In this document: positions 1 through 6,674 of the stretch, piece after piece
Position numbering within the stretch: the stretch's first letter is position 1
Layout: every line of letters starts with the position of its first letter
Source: Fidelibacterota bacterium
Lineage (GTDB): Bacteria > Fidelibacterota > BS150m-G59
Reading direction: 5' to 3'
DNA length: 7,583 nt
NCBI GenBank assembly: GCA_016784265.1
Contig: JADHUZ010000055.1
Span: 1-7,583 of the forward strand
Notes under the pieces: generated by a model
Seen by the model: only the letters and a program-made list of their open reading frames with translations
Database searches by the model: none
What the model was told of the DNA's origin: nothing
Translations under genes and position numbers: made by a program

Positions 1-408
1 TTCTTTGTCCCATTCCCAATTTTCGCCATTTTCTGCAGAAAGATAATTCTCAGGATCGCGATAATGTTCTCGATCTTCGTTAAATTCGTCCATATTGTCA
101 TATTGCGCCATCCAGAGAAAAAACTGCTCATCCTTGCCACGCAAATCAATATCAGCATGGATGGCGGCGTAGGAAATTGCATCTTCGTTTCGCCATTCCG
201 ACCATTGATAAAATCCATACGCAGACGATAAAAAAGCAATCTCAGAAAGGATAAATCCGATACCGCGTTTTGTATGATTTAATTTTATCTCGCCCGTACC
301 GGGTAAAATCAGGGAAGATAGCATGGCATTCTTTTTTGAAACCTGAGAATATCCGACTGGCTGAAAACCGATAAATGCCGCGATAAAAAAAATGGAAAAG
401 TATCTCAT
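1..408 (-). CDS. DUF5683-like predicted envelope protein, N-terminal part (3' end outside window)
   Basis: The frame is open for 136 codons from ATG at 406-408 to the left edge without a stop. The protein begins with a signal peptide, MRYFSIFFIAAFIGFQPVGYS, predicted to be cut before Q22. Then KKNAMLSSLILPGTGEIKLN (24-43) resembles the 'SxxxPGxGQ' helix of the DUF5683 family common in Bacteroidota and relatives, followed by KRGIGFILSEIAFLSSAYGFYQW, a second hydrophobic segment at about 48-69. The rest is acidic and aromatic: YAAIHADIDL (80-89), FFLWMAQYDNMDEFNEDREHY, RDPENYL and ENWEWDKE, matching my memory of the YDxxxxYN...RDP...WxWD pattern in this group. The function is unknown. An AGGAG six bases before ATG overlaps the stop of the gene upstream, nine bases away. 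The existence of the gene is well supported; the family call is from recall. Confidence 0.8.
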   Translation of the reverse strand, partial: MRYFSIFFIAAFIGFQPVGYSQVSKKNAMLSSLILPGTGEIKLNHTKRGIGFILSEIAFLSSAYGFYQWSEWRNEDAISYAAIHADIDLRGKDEQFFLWMAQYDNMDEFNEDREHYRDPENYLSAENGENWEWDKE

Positions 409-414
409 CAAAAT

Positions 415-419
415 CTCCT
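415..419 (-). promoter_or_regulatory. Ribosome binding site of the DUF5683-like gene
   Basis: AGGAG on the minus strand lies six bases before the ATG at 406-408 and overlaps the TAG stop (418-420) of the gene upstream. It sets the start of the partial left-edge gene. Confidence 0.78.
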
Positions 420-888
420 AAAATCTGTATGCGTAAAATAATGCAATAATGCCAAGTGTGAAAGCGCTTTTCAATGTCCAATTGAGAATCGTATGTTTTT
501 TGTTGGTCAGGATGGAAAAACCTTTCGGCAGCGGATTTTCTGAATATTTTGGCATGGAATATTTCAAATTTATGGTTATTGTGCGATGCTCAATTTCTTC
601 AAATTCGACTGGCAATTCAAAAAGCAGAAGATAGGAATCATCTTGCAAAATTGCTTCCATTCGTGCAGTTTGCAAGCGCACGATTCCAGTATTTTCTGCG
701 CTTTCTCGATGCAATTTGGATTCTAAAATTGTTGCCAACTCCTGATGATTTTCCGTCACAATTTTGTAGGAAAAATTCTCATGTGCGGATAATATAATTT
801 GTTGAGCGGCATCTGCGTAAATTTTTTCCATCGTGATAACATCTTGTGCTGATAAAATTCCGCATAAAATGAGCAAAAATATTCTCAT
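418..888 (-). CDS. Small exported protein of unknown function with C-terminal membrane anchor
   Basis: I do not recognise this 156-residue protein. It begins with a short signal peptide, MRIFLLILCGILSA, predicted to be cut before Q15. Residues about 16-130 form a soluble, probably periplasmic, part with two alternating segments: helices and strands at 20-60 (IYADAAQQIILSAHENFSYK, then LATILESKLHRE) and beta-rich stretches at 66-110 (IVRLQTARMEAIL, SYLLLFELPVEF, HRTITINLKYS). A single membrane helix at about 134-152 ends in the short basic tail YAYRF. The layout suggests a periplasmic domain tethered to the inner membrane with the last residues in the cytoplasm. It starts within the lnt stop codon (ATGA) and has a strong GGAGGA ribosome binding site, so it is very likely translated. 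Being placed between lnt and another exported protein suggests an envelope role, which is inference only. Confidence 0.8.
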   Translation of the reverse strand: MRIFLLILCGILSAQDVITMEKIYADAAQQIILSAHENFSYKIVTENHQELATILESKLHRESAENTGIVRLQTARMEAILQDDSYLLLFELPVEFEEIEHRTITINLKYSMPKYSENPLPKGFSILTNKKHTILNWTLKSAFTLGIIALFYAYRF

Positions 889-2372
889 GTTTTCCTCCGA
901 AATTTAATAAAACCAAATAGAATCACGCCGAATGCGAACCAGCCGATCCAATCGCCGAATTTTGTGTAAAATGTACCGTTTTGTGCGATGGGCACATTTG
1001 CAGTCAAAATGCCGCGTTCTGCATTTCCCAATTTGCTGACGATTCGACCAAATGGATCAATCACGCAAGAAACGCCGGTATTCGCAGAGCGAACGACAGG
1101 AGTTCGATTTTCGATTGCGCGCAGTCTTGCCAAATGCGCGTGTTGTGCTGGCTCGATGGAATTTTTCCCATACCAGCCGTCGTTAGTGATGACTGCCACA
1201 ATTTCTGCGCCTTTTTGCACAAATTGCTGACATAAGTTGGGAATAGAGGATTCGTAGCAAATTTCAGAAGCGAGAGTTACGTTTTCATTCTTTTTTGTTA
1301 TGGCGTGGAATAATTTTATTTCTTGCGCGGATTCAAAATTTGCCTGTCCCAAATTTAGATAATCCAACCATCCGAAAATGAAGGAAAACGGCACATATTC
1401 AGCGAACGGAACCAAAATAGATTTTGGATTAAAATCAAAATTGCCATTTGGCGAGAAAAACCCCGAACTATTGAAATATAAGATTTTGCCGTTGTTTTTT
1501 TCGTAATCTCGAAATCCTGTCAAAATAGAAATTTTATTGGATTCAACCAGATTCCAAATCCATTGCTGTTCGTTTCGATTTTTTCGTAGCCATGCGGAAA
1601 CAGCCGTTTCTGGCAAAATAATTAGATCAGTTTCTGGTGCGATTTCTAAAATTTGTTGTGAAAGGCTATCCAAAATTTGTGTGTTTCTCATGCGGAATGC
1701 TTTACTCCATTTTGCGTTGGGATCAACATTTGGCTGGACAATTCCGATATTGATAGTTTTTTGTGTTGTCAAATCTTGATGAGTTAGCATTTTTCCAGCC
1801 AAAAATGGAACAAAAATCCAAATTACAATCCAGATAATCCACCGCATCCGAAATTGAGAAAAAGCGAAAAAAATCAGCAAATTCAAAGTGCAAATCCAAA
1901 AACCAATTCCCAAAACACCACCGAAAGATGCCATTTGCGCGAGTGATTCCGAAAATAAAAGACTGCTACCAATCGAGCCCCACGGAAACGCCAACGAAGT
2001 GAACATGCGCAACCATTCGATCATTACCCAAATCACCGGAAAAAACCAAAACGCTTTTTCACCAATGGAGCGATAAAAACGTTGCAAAATCCAACCTAAA
2101 ATGAGGAAGTTCAACGCCAGAAACATCACGGATAAAATCATCGTCAATAAAGCGATTGTCCAATGGACACCGTTGTTTTGCGCCAACCAATGAAACGCAA
2201 CGAGATTTGCGAATATTCCTGCAATGTAGCCGGATTTTTTCCAATCTTGATGGTTTTTCCAATAAAACAAAAGTGGAACAAACGCAAACCACGCAAAAAT
2301 TCCTGTCGGAAATGGGGGATAGCTCAATCCGAGCAAAATCCCTGCGATAATTGGTGTCAGTTTTTTATTCAC
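885..2372 (-). CDS. lnt: Apolipoprotein N-acyltransferase
   Basis: This 495-residue inner-membrane enzyme should add the third acyl chain to the N-terminal cysteine of lipoproteins, the last step of lipoprotein maturation in diderm bacteria. Residues 5-195 are strongly hydrophobic with about seven membrane segments, starting with LSYPPFPTGIFAWFAFVPLL (16-35), and a last membrane segment lies at about 473-490. Between them is the periplasmic nitrilase-like domain (about 207-460). The catalytic triad is present: E255 (IILPETAVSAW), K317 (PKSILVPFAEYVP) and C372 (SEICYES); TNDGWYG (396-402) is the conserved aromatic loop. Length is normal. The start is GTG at 2370-2372, chosen because it sits directly before the first membrane helix and no ATG lies between it and an in-frame stop at 2415-2417. 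It overlaps ruvX by 8 bases at its start and the next gene by ATGA at its end. Confidence 0.96.
   Translation of the reverse strand: MNKKLTPIIAGILLGLSYPPFPTGIFAWFAFVPLLFYWKNHQDWKKSGYIAGIFANLVAFHWLAQNNGVHWTIALLTMILSVMFLALNFLILGWILQRFYRSIGEKAFWFFPVIWVMIEWLRMFTSLAFPWGSIGSSLLFSESLAQMASFGGVLGIGFWICTLNLLIFFAFSQFRMRWIIWIVIWIFVPFLAGKMLTHQDLTTQKTINIGIVQPNVDPNAKWSKAFRMRNTQILDSLSQQILEIAPETDLIILPETAVSAWLRKNRNEQQWIWNLVESNKISILTGFRDYEKNNGKILYFNSSGFFSPNGNFDFNPKSILVPFAEYVPFSFIFGWLDYLNLGQANFESAQEIKLFHAITKKNENVTLASEICYESSIPNLCQQFVQKGAEIVAVITNDGWYGKNSIEPAQHAHLARLRAIENRTPVVRSANTGVSCVIDPFGRIVSKLGNAERGILTANVPIAQNGTFYTKFGDWIGWFAFGVILFGFIKFRRKT
893..898 (-). promoter_or_regulatory. Ribosome binding site of the small exported protein gene
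   Basis: GGAGGA on the minus strand lies four bases before the ATG at 886-888, inside the 3' end of lnt. This strong site, together with the ATGA overlap, is the main evidence that the unknown 156-residue frame is a real gene. Confidence 0.8.
2365..2372 (-). promoter_or_regulatory. ruvX/lnt 8-base overlap with GTG start
   Basis: The minus strand reads GTGAATAA: GTG starts lnt and the final TAA ends ruvX. The nearest purine-rich stretch (AAAGG) is about 15 bases before GTG, which is too far for a normal Shine-Dalgarno site, so lnt is probably translated by coupling to ruvX. Confidence 0.6.
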
Positions 2373-2796
2373 GGTGAGACCGAAACGCCTTTCTTTGAAG
2401 CCACGTCTCCAAAATTAGAGATGCCGCCATTGCATCTACTTTTCCTTTTTGATGTCCAGTGCGGATTCCCATTTTGTGTAGGTTTCGACCGGCTTGCACA
2501 GATGAAAGCCGTTCATCAAAAAGTTCTATCGGAATTGATATCACCTTTTCTAACGTTTGCTGAAATTTTATCGTGCTTTCAGTTTGCTTCGTTTTTTCTC
2601 CTTGCATATTTAACGGATAGCCGAGTACGATTTTTTCTACCGATTTTTCTTTAATCAGAGTTTGTATTACGCCAATTACATTCTCGGTTGCGTGATATTC
2701 AAATGCTCCAGATGAAGCCACCAAAATTTGAGACAGATCGGAAAGCGCCCATCCAATGCGACGAAATCCAAAATCTAATGCACAAATTCTTTTCAA
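2365..2796 (-). CDS. ruvX: YqgF/RuvX-family putative pre-16S rRNA nuclease / Holliday junction resolvase
   Basis: This 143-residue protein has the RNase H-like fold of the YqgF/RuvX family, linked in E. coli to 5'-end maturation of 16S rRNA and, in other species, to Holliday junction cleavage. Motifs: ALDFGFRRIGWALSD (6-20) with metal ligand D8, IVLGYPLNMQG (56-66), FDERLSS (93-99) with D94 and E95, and GKVDAMAASLILETWL (118-133) with D121. The acidic residues are intact. Small departures from consensus are RRIGW instead of KRIGV and GYPLNMQG instead of GLPLNMDG. The start is TTG (2794-2796), because the in-frame codon just before it is the TAA of the HU gene and the first motif begins only six residues later; MKRI is a typical beginning of the family. 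It overlaps lnt by 8 bases. No Shine-Dalgarno sequence is visible. Confidence 0.93.
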   Translation of the reverse strand: MKRICALDFGFRRIGWALSDLSQILVASSGAFEYHATENVIGVIQTLIKEKSVEKIVLGYPLNMQGEKTKQTESTIKFQQTLEKVISIPIELFDERLSSVQAGRNLHKMGIRTGHQKGKVDAMAASLILETWLQRKAFRSHRE

Positions 2797-2799
2797 TTA
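2794..2799 (-). promoter_or_regulatory. HU/ruvX junction TAATTG, in the same reading frame
   Basis: The minus strand reads TAA (stop of the HU gene) then TTG (start of ruvX) with no base between. Both genes are in one frame, so one stop codon is all that separates a 102- from a 143-residue product. No Shine-Dalgarno sequence is visible before TTG. Confidence 0.7.
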
Positions 2800-3105
2800 T
2801 TTGAGCGGTTTACGTAATTCATCGCGAATTGCTTTTCCGGGTTTGAACCGTGTTTTTCTGTGCGCTGGTACATAAATTATTTCGTTTGTTCGCGGGTTGC
2901 GCGCTTTGGGTTTTGCTTTGGTTGGCTTGACCTCAAAAACGCCGAAGTTCCGAATTTCTATCCGAACGGACGGATTGGCATGAATTAAAAAATCAACCAT
3001 CGTGTGAAACACTTGATTCACAATCTTATCGGTTTGTTGTTGGCTAAGATTTGCCATTTTCGCAACTTCGTTGATGATATCTCGTTTTGTTATGGTTTTT
3101 GTCAT
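2797..3105 (-). CDS. HU/IHF-family DNA-bending protein
   Basis: This 102-residue basic protein belongs to the HU/IHF family of dimeric nucleoid proteins that bend DNA in the minor groove. The N-terminal dimerising helices read TKRDIINEVAKMANLSQQQTD and so on, up to about residue 43. The beta-arm region has IEIRNFGVFEVKP, then the family signature with the intercalating proline in KARNPRTNE, then VPAHRKTRFKPGK and a final basic helix ending RKPLK. The VPAHRKTRFKPGK end resembles IHF-type subunits more than classic HU, but a single sequence cannot decide, and many bacteria carry several such paralogues. It lies 12 bases after rel, with AAAGGA six bases before ATG, so it has its own ribosome entry site. 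Its TAA stop is immediately followed by the TTG start of ruvX in the same reading frame. Confidence 0.95.
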   Translation of the reverse strand: MTKTITKRDIINEVAKMANLSQQQTDKIVNQVFHTMVDFLIHANPSVRIEIRNFGVFEVKPTKAKPKARNPRTNEIIYVPAHRKTRFKPGKAIRDELRKPLK

Positions 3106-3111
3106 GTTTTT

Positions 3112-3117
3112 TCCTTT
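3112..3117 (-). promoter_or_regulatory. Ribosome binding site of the HU/IHF-family gene
   Basis: AAAGGA on the minus strand lies six bases before the ATG at 3103-3105, in the 12-base gap just after the rel TAA. It supports the start and suggests independent ribosome loading on a gene whose product is usually abundant. Confidence 0.75.
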
Positions 3118-5304
3118 TTATTTTCTGTTTATGGAAATTATTCCGGGCAAAGATTCTATTCTCTGAATTAGTGTTTTCAACTGTTTGAGATTGTGGACAA
3201 ACAGGACAATCTGACCGATTGCAACGCCATCCACAGCCCGCATTTCCAAACTGTGAATATTGACATCAGACGAGCCAAGCACTTCCGTGATATCTTTGAT
3301 AATATTTTTTCTGTCCTCGCCTTCAACTCGTAATCGAACCATAAAATCTTGTTTGCCTTTCACATCCCATTCAACGTCCAAAATTCTATCCGTATCTTGT
3401 ACATCTGGTGAAATATTTTTGCAATCACTTCGGTGAATGGAAACACCTTTCCCTCGTGTGATGAATCCCACAATTGCATCTCCTGGCACTGGATTGCAAC
3501 ATTTTGCAAATCGCAACATGATATTGCTCACGCCGTCGATTTTGACACCTTTTGCACCTTGCCGCGCTCGTTGTAAAAATCCTATTTTCTGCGTTTCTTC
3601 ATCAAAATCTGCTTTGTCTTGTTCGTCGGGAAAAAGTTTTTTCACAACAGCGCGAAAAGTCAAATTGCCATTTCCGATATTTAAATACAATGAATTTAAT
3701 TCAGTGTATCCGAAAAGATGAAGATGATTTTTCAGGCTTTTGAAAATTTTCATTTCGCCACGTTTGCGGAATTCTTTTTCGAGAATGGTTTTTCCAATTT
3801 TTGTCGCTGATTCGTGCTGCTGTTTTTTGATCCATTTTTTGATAGCGACTTTTGCTTTGGACGTTTTGACACTTTTCAACCATGCAGATGAAGGCGTGTG
3901 TGTGCTAGAAGTGATAATTTCAACGCGGTCGCCATTTTGCAATTCGTGATTCAGAGGAACAATGGTTCCATTTACTTTTGCACCGATACAATGATTTCCA
4001 ATTTCAGTGTGGACTTCATAAGCAAAATCCACAGGTGTGGAATTTGCCGGAAGTTGATTTAAATCGCCCATCGGCGTGAAGACGAAAATTTCATCCTTAA
4101 AAAGATCGATTTTCAAAAGATCCATAAATTCCTGAGAATCAGCCGAATCATCCTGCAAGGCAGATACAATTTGTCGGAGCCAACTTACAGATTTTTCCCA
4201 CTCGATGCTGAATCCTTCTTCTTTGTACATCCAATGAGCGGCAATGCCTTCTTCGGCAATTTGATCCATTTCTTCTGTGCGAATTTGAATTTCGACCATT
4301 TTGCCAGATGGACCAATAATGGTTGTGTGGACCGATTGATAGCCGTTTCGTTTTGGTTTCGCAATAAAATCCTTAAAACGATGATCAATCGGCGAATACA
4401 TATTGTGAATCAATCCAAGCGCACGATAACAATCTGCCAATTCCGGCACGATGATTCGGATTGCTAACAAATCAAAAATATCTTCAAACGGGCGGTTTTG
4501 ATTTTTCATTTTTCGATAAATGCTGAAATAATGCTTCGCCCGTCCAAATATCTTAAAATCCGGAATTCCTTGTTCTTTTAAATTTTTTGAAATCGGCTTG
4601 ATTACTTGACGGATATATTTTTCTCGTTCATTCCTAGAATCTTTTACTTGTTTTAGGATGGAGTTGTATTCTTCATTGTCAATTGCTTTTAATGCTAAAT
4701 CTTCTAATTCCCATTTGATTCGCGCCATTCCCATGCGATGCGCCAAAGGAGCATACACACTCAGCGTTTCCTCCGCAATTCGCCGTTGTTTTATCTGAGG
4801 AAGAAAATTGATTGTCCGCATATTGTGCATTCGATCGGCAAATTTGATAATCAACACTCGTATATCTTCCGCAACCGAAAGTAACAGTTTCCGAAAATTA
4901 TCCGCTTGTTTTTTTTGAGGAGATTGAAAATCAATACCGCCCAATTTTGTAACTCCGTCAACCAGTGTTGTAATTTCTGTGTCGAATTCTTCGGTAAGTT
5001 GTTTTTTGGTCACTTTAGTGTCTTCCAGCACATCGTGGAGAATTGCCGCCACAATTGTTGTGGTGTCCATTTTCATTTCGATCAGAATTTTTGCCACTTC
5101 GATACAGTGATGAAAATATTCTTCGCCGCTATGTCGCAGCTGTCCGGCGTGTGCTTGTTTACCGAACTGAAATGCTTGCCACAATTTTTCCTTATCTTCG
5201 TCGTTGGGAGGATTTTTCCCGTAAACGGAAAGTATTTGTTTAAATTCTTTCGGTGTATTTCGAGTTGTCGGTAAAATTTGTCCTATAAAATTGGGTGGAC
5301 TCAA
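3118..5304 (-). CDS. rel: Bifunctional (p)ppGpp synthetase/hydrolase, RelA/SpoT (Rel) family
   Basis: This 728-residue protein makes and degrades the alarmone (p)ppGpp that controls the stringent response. Domains in order: HD hydrolase (about 40-200), synthetase (about 230-365), TGS (about 404-466), helical region, conserved-cysteine/zinc-finger region (598-630, FAKCCNPVPGDA to HRSDC) and ACT (about 652-728). The hydrolase site looks active: H66, H90-D91, E94-D95, D157 and N161 (DRMHNMRT). The synthetase has GRAKHYFSIYRKM (from 254), D278 and E338 (VEIQIRT). The RFKD sequence at 309-312 is the form found in bifunctional enzymes, not the acidic EXDD form of RelA-only enzymes. The start is TTG at 5302-5304: no ATG or GTG is available between it and an in-frame stop at 5344-5346. 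It overlaps the dnaB stop by four bases (TTGA) and lacks a Shine-Dalgarno sequence, suggesting coupled translation. Confidence 0.96.
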   Translation of the reverse strand: MSPPNFIGQILPTTRNTPKEFKQILSVYGKNPPNDEDKEKLWQAFQFGKQAHAGQLRHSGEEYFHHCIEVAKILIEMKMDTTTIVAAILHDVLEDTKVTKKQLTEEFDTEITTLVDGVTKLGGIDFQSPQKKQADNFRKLLLSVAEDIRVLIIKFADRMHNMRTINFLPQIKQRRIAEETLSVYAPLAHRMGMARIKWELEDLALKAIDNEEYNSILKQVKDSRNEREKYIRQVIKPISKNLKEQGIPDFKIFGRAKHYFSIYRKMKNQNRPFEDIFDLLAIRIIVPELADCYRALGLIHNMYSPIDHRFKDFIAKPKRNGYQSVHTTIIGPSGKMVEIQIRTEEMDQIAEEGIAAHWMYKEEGFSIEWEKSVSWLRQIVSALQDDSADSQEFMDLLKIDLFKDEIFVFTPMGDLNQLPANSTPVDFAYEVHTEIGNHCIGAKVNGTIVPLNHELQNGDRVEIITSSTHTPSSAWLKSVKTSKAKVAIKKWIKKQQHESATKIGKTILEKEFRKRGEMKIFKSLKNHLHLFGYTELNSLYLNIGNGNLTFRAVVKKLFPDEQDKADFDEETQKIGFLQRARQGAKGVKIDGVSNIMLRFAKCCNPVPGDAIVGFITRGKGVSIHRSDCKNISPDVQDTDRILDVEWDVKGKQDFMVRLRVEGEDRKNIIKDITEVLGSSDVNIHSLEMRAVDGVAIGQIVLFVHNLKQLKTLIQRIESLPGIISINRK
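5301..5304 (-). promoter_or_regulatory. dnaB/rel stop-start overlap (TTGA)
   Basis: On the minus strand the four bases TTGA contain both the TTG start of rel and the TGA stop of dnaB. The 16 bases before TTG hold no purine-rich Shine-Dalgarno sequence. A ribosome finishing DnaB would be placed directly on the rel start, so termination-reinitiation is the simplest reading; this is inference. Confidence 0.65.
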
Positions 5305-6674
5305 AATGGAACGTCTTTTGTGTAAACATCTTCCGCATACTGCTCAAACTTCGCATAATCGCGAATGAAGGTCATTTTTGCTGTGCCGGTCGGACCGTTC
5401 CGTTGTTTTCCGATGATTATTTCAGCAACACCTTCGAGTGAATTTCCATCATTATCTACTTTTATTCCATACATTTCGGGACGATACACGAACATGACAA
5501 CATCAGCATCTTGTTCGATTGCGCCGGATTCACGCAAATCCGATAGCACAGGACGTTTTTCCTTGCCGCGTTTTTCCACTTCACGTGAAAGCTGCGATAA
5601 TGCTACAACAGGAATATCAAGTTCTTTTGCAAGTGCTTTGAGTGAACGGGAAATAATGGAAATTTCTTGCTCTCGATTATTTGCGCCTTTTGGTGGCGCA
5701 ATTAGTTGCAAATAATCAACAATAATCAATCCGACATTATGTTCGGCTTTTAATCTTCGGGCTTTTGCGCGGATTTCCAATATCGAAATGCCGGCTTTAT
5801 CGTCAGTAAAAATGGGTGCTTCTGCCAAACGTCCGACACCGGCACTCAGCGTTTGCCATTCTTCTTTGCTTAGTTTTCCGGAACGCACTTTATGTGCATT
5901 CACTCTGGTTTCGGCAGTGAGTAATCGCAATGACAATTGATAATTTGACATCTCCAAACTGAAAAAACCGACAGTAACATTGTGTTCTACGGAAGCATTC
6001 CGTGCCATCGTCAGAGCTAATGCTGTTTTGCCCATAGAAGGACGACCTGCTATGATAATCAAATCTGACCGTTGAAATCCGGCTGTTAAATTATCCAAAT
6101 TCGCGAATCCAGAAGGAACACCAGTAACGCCACCTTCCACATCATGAAGTTTTTCGATGCGCTCAAATGTGTCATGCAAAATTGGGGTAATGGATTGAAA
6201 CCCATCTCGCAGACGACTTTCCGAAAGTTTAAAAACATCTTGCTCGGCTTCTTCAAGTAAATCCGTAACGCCTTCACGACATTCGTAAGCGCGTTCTGCG
6301 ATGCTTCCTGCGGTCTGAATGAGCTTACGTAAAATATATTTTTCAAGCACAATTTTCGCATGAAATTGCACATTTGCGGCGGTTGGAGAACGGTCGGCTA
6401 ATTCTGCTAAATAATATGCACCGCCGATGGATTTTAATTTCTTCCCTTTTTTTAATTTTTCCATCACCGTCAGTTGGTCAATTGGTTCGTTTTCACTGAA
6501 CAACGCAATCATAGCGCCATAAATAATGCTGTGATTTTCTCTGTAAAAAGCATCTTCGTTCAATATTTCGATTACTTTGGAAACAGCGCGATTATCCAAA
6601 AGCATTGCACCCAACACCGATTCTTCTGCTTCGATAGATTGCGGAGGAACTCGTTGCATTTCATTCTCAGCCAT
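5301..6674 (-). CDS. dnaB: Replicative DNA helicase DnaB
   Basis: This is a full-length 457-residue hexameric helicase that unwinds DNA 5' to 3' at the replication fork and recruits primase. The N-terminal helical domain covers about 8-110 (PPQSIEAEESVLGAMLLD at 10-27), a linker helix region about 150-185, and the RecA-like ATPase domain about 186-450. Motifs visible: Walker A GRPSMGKTA at 210-218, with K216 and T217; SLEM with catalytic E241; Walker B LIIVDYLQLI with D320; ALSQLSR with Q361; SDLRESGAIEQDAD at 378-391; and KQRNGPTG with the arginine finger R425. There is no intein and no insertion. It has the best ribosome binding site of the window, AAGGAG five bases before ATG, placed inside the end of the glycosylase gene. 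Its TGA stop overlaps the TTG start of rel. The intact motifs make the call secure. Confidence 0.98.
   Translation of the reverse strand: MAENEMQRVPPQSIEAEESVLGAMLLDNRAVSKVIEILNEDAFYRENHSIIYGAMIALFSENEPIDQLTVMEKLKKGKKLKSIGGAYYLAELADRSPTAANVQFHAKIVLEKYILRKLIQTAGSIAERAYECREGVTDLLEEAEQDVFKLSESRLRDGFQSITPILHDTFERIEKLHDVEGGVTGVPSGFANLDNLTAGFQRSDLIIIAGRPSMGKTALALTMARNASVEHNVTVGFFSLEMSNYQLSLRLLTAETRVNAHKVRSGKLSKEEWQTLSAGVGRLAEAPIFTDDKAGISILEIRAKARRLKAEHNVGLIIVDYLQLIAPPKGANNREQEISIISRSLKALAKELDIPVVALSQLSREVEKRGKEKRPVLSDLRESGAIEQDADVVMFVYRPEMYGIKVDNDGNSLEGVAEIIIGKQRNGPTGTAKMTFIRDYAKFEQYAEDVYTKDVPF

Noticed and set aside
242..481. A 79-codon minus-strand frame across the junction of the two left-edge genes.
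   Set aside because: It is out of frame with both the 156-residue gene and the DUF5683-like gene, which have ribosome sites and signal peptides; this frame has neither.
847..888. A possible lipoprotein lipobox at Cys9 of the 156-residue protein (LLILC).
   Set aside because: The residue before Cys is Leu, not Gly/Ala/Ser, and the hydrophobic stretch before it is too short; cleavage at LSA before Q15 fits better.
2163..2654. A 163-codon open frame on the plus strand opposite lnt and ruvX.
   Set aside because: It lies wholly opposite two genes with intact family motifs, its product has no recognisable domain and it looks like a frame shadow in AT-rich coding DNA.
3106..3117. The 12-base gap between rel and the HU gene as a promoter or terminator site.
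   Set aside because: It is too short for either and is filled by the HU ribosome binding site; the T-run on the plus strand has no stem beside it.
4906..5274. A 122-codon plus-strand frame opposite rel, rich in Phe and Cys.
   Set aside because: The composition is what the complement of Lys/Glu-rich coding gives; it covers the conserved HD domain of rel and shows no motif.
5365..5715. A 116-codon plus-strand frame opposite dnaB.
   Set aside because: It is Ser-rich low-information sequence opposite the conserved ATPase motifs of DnaB and has no family signal.
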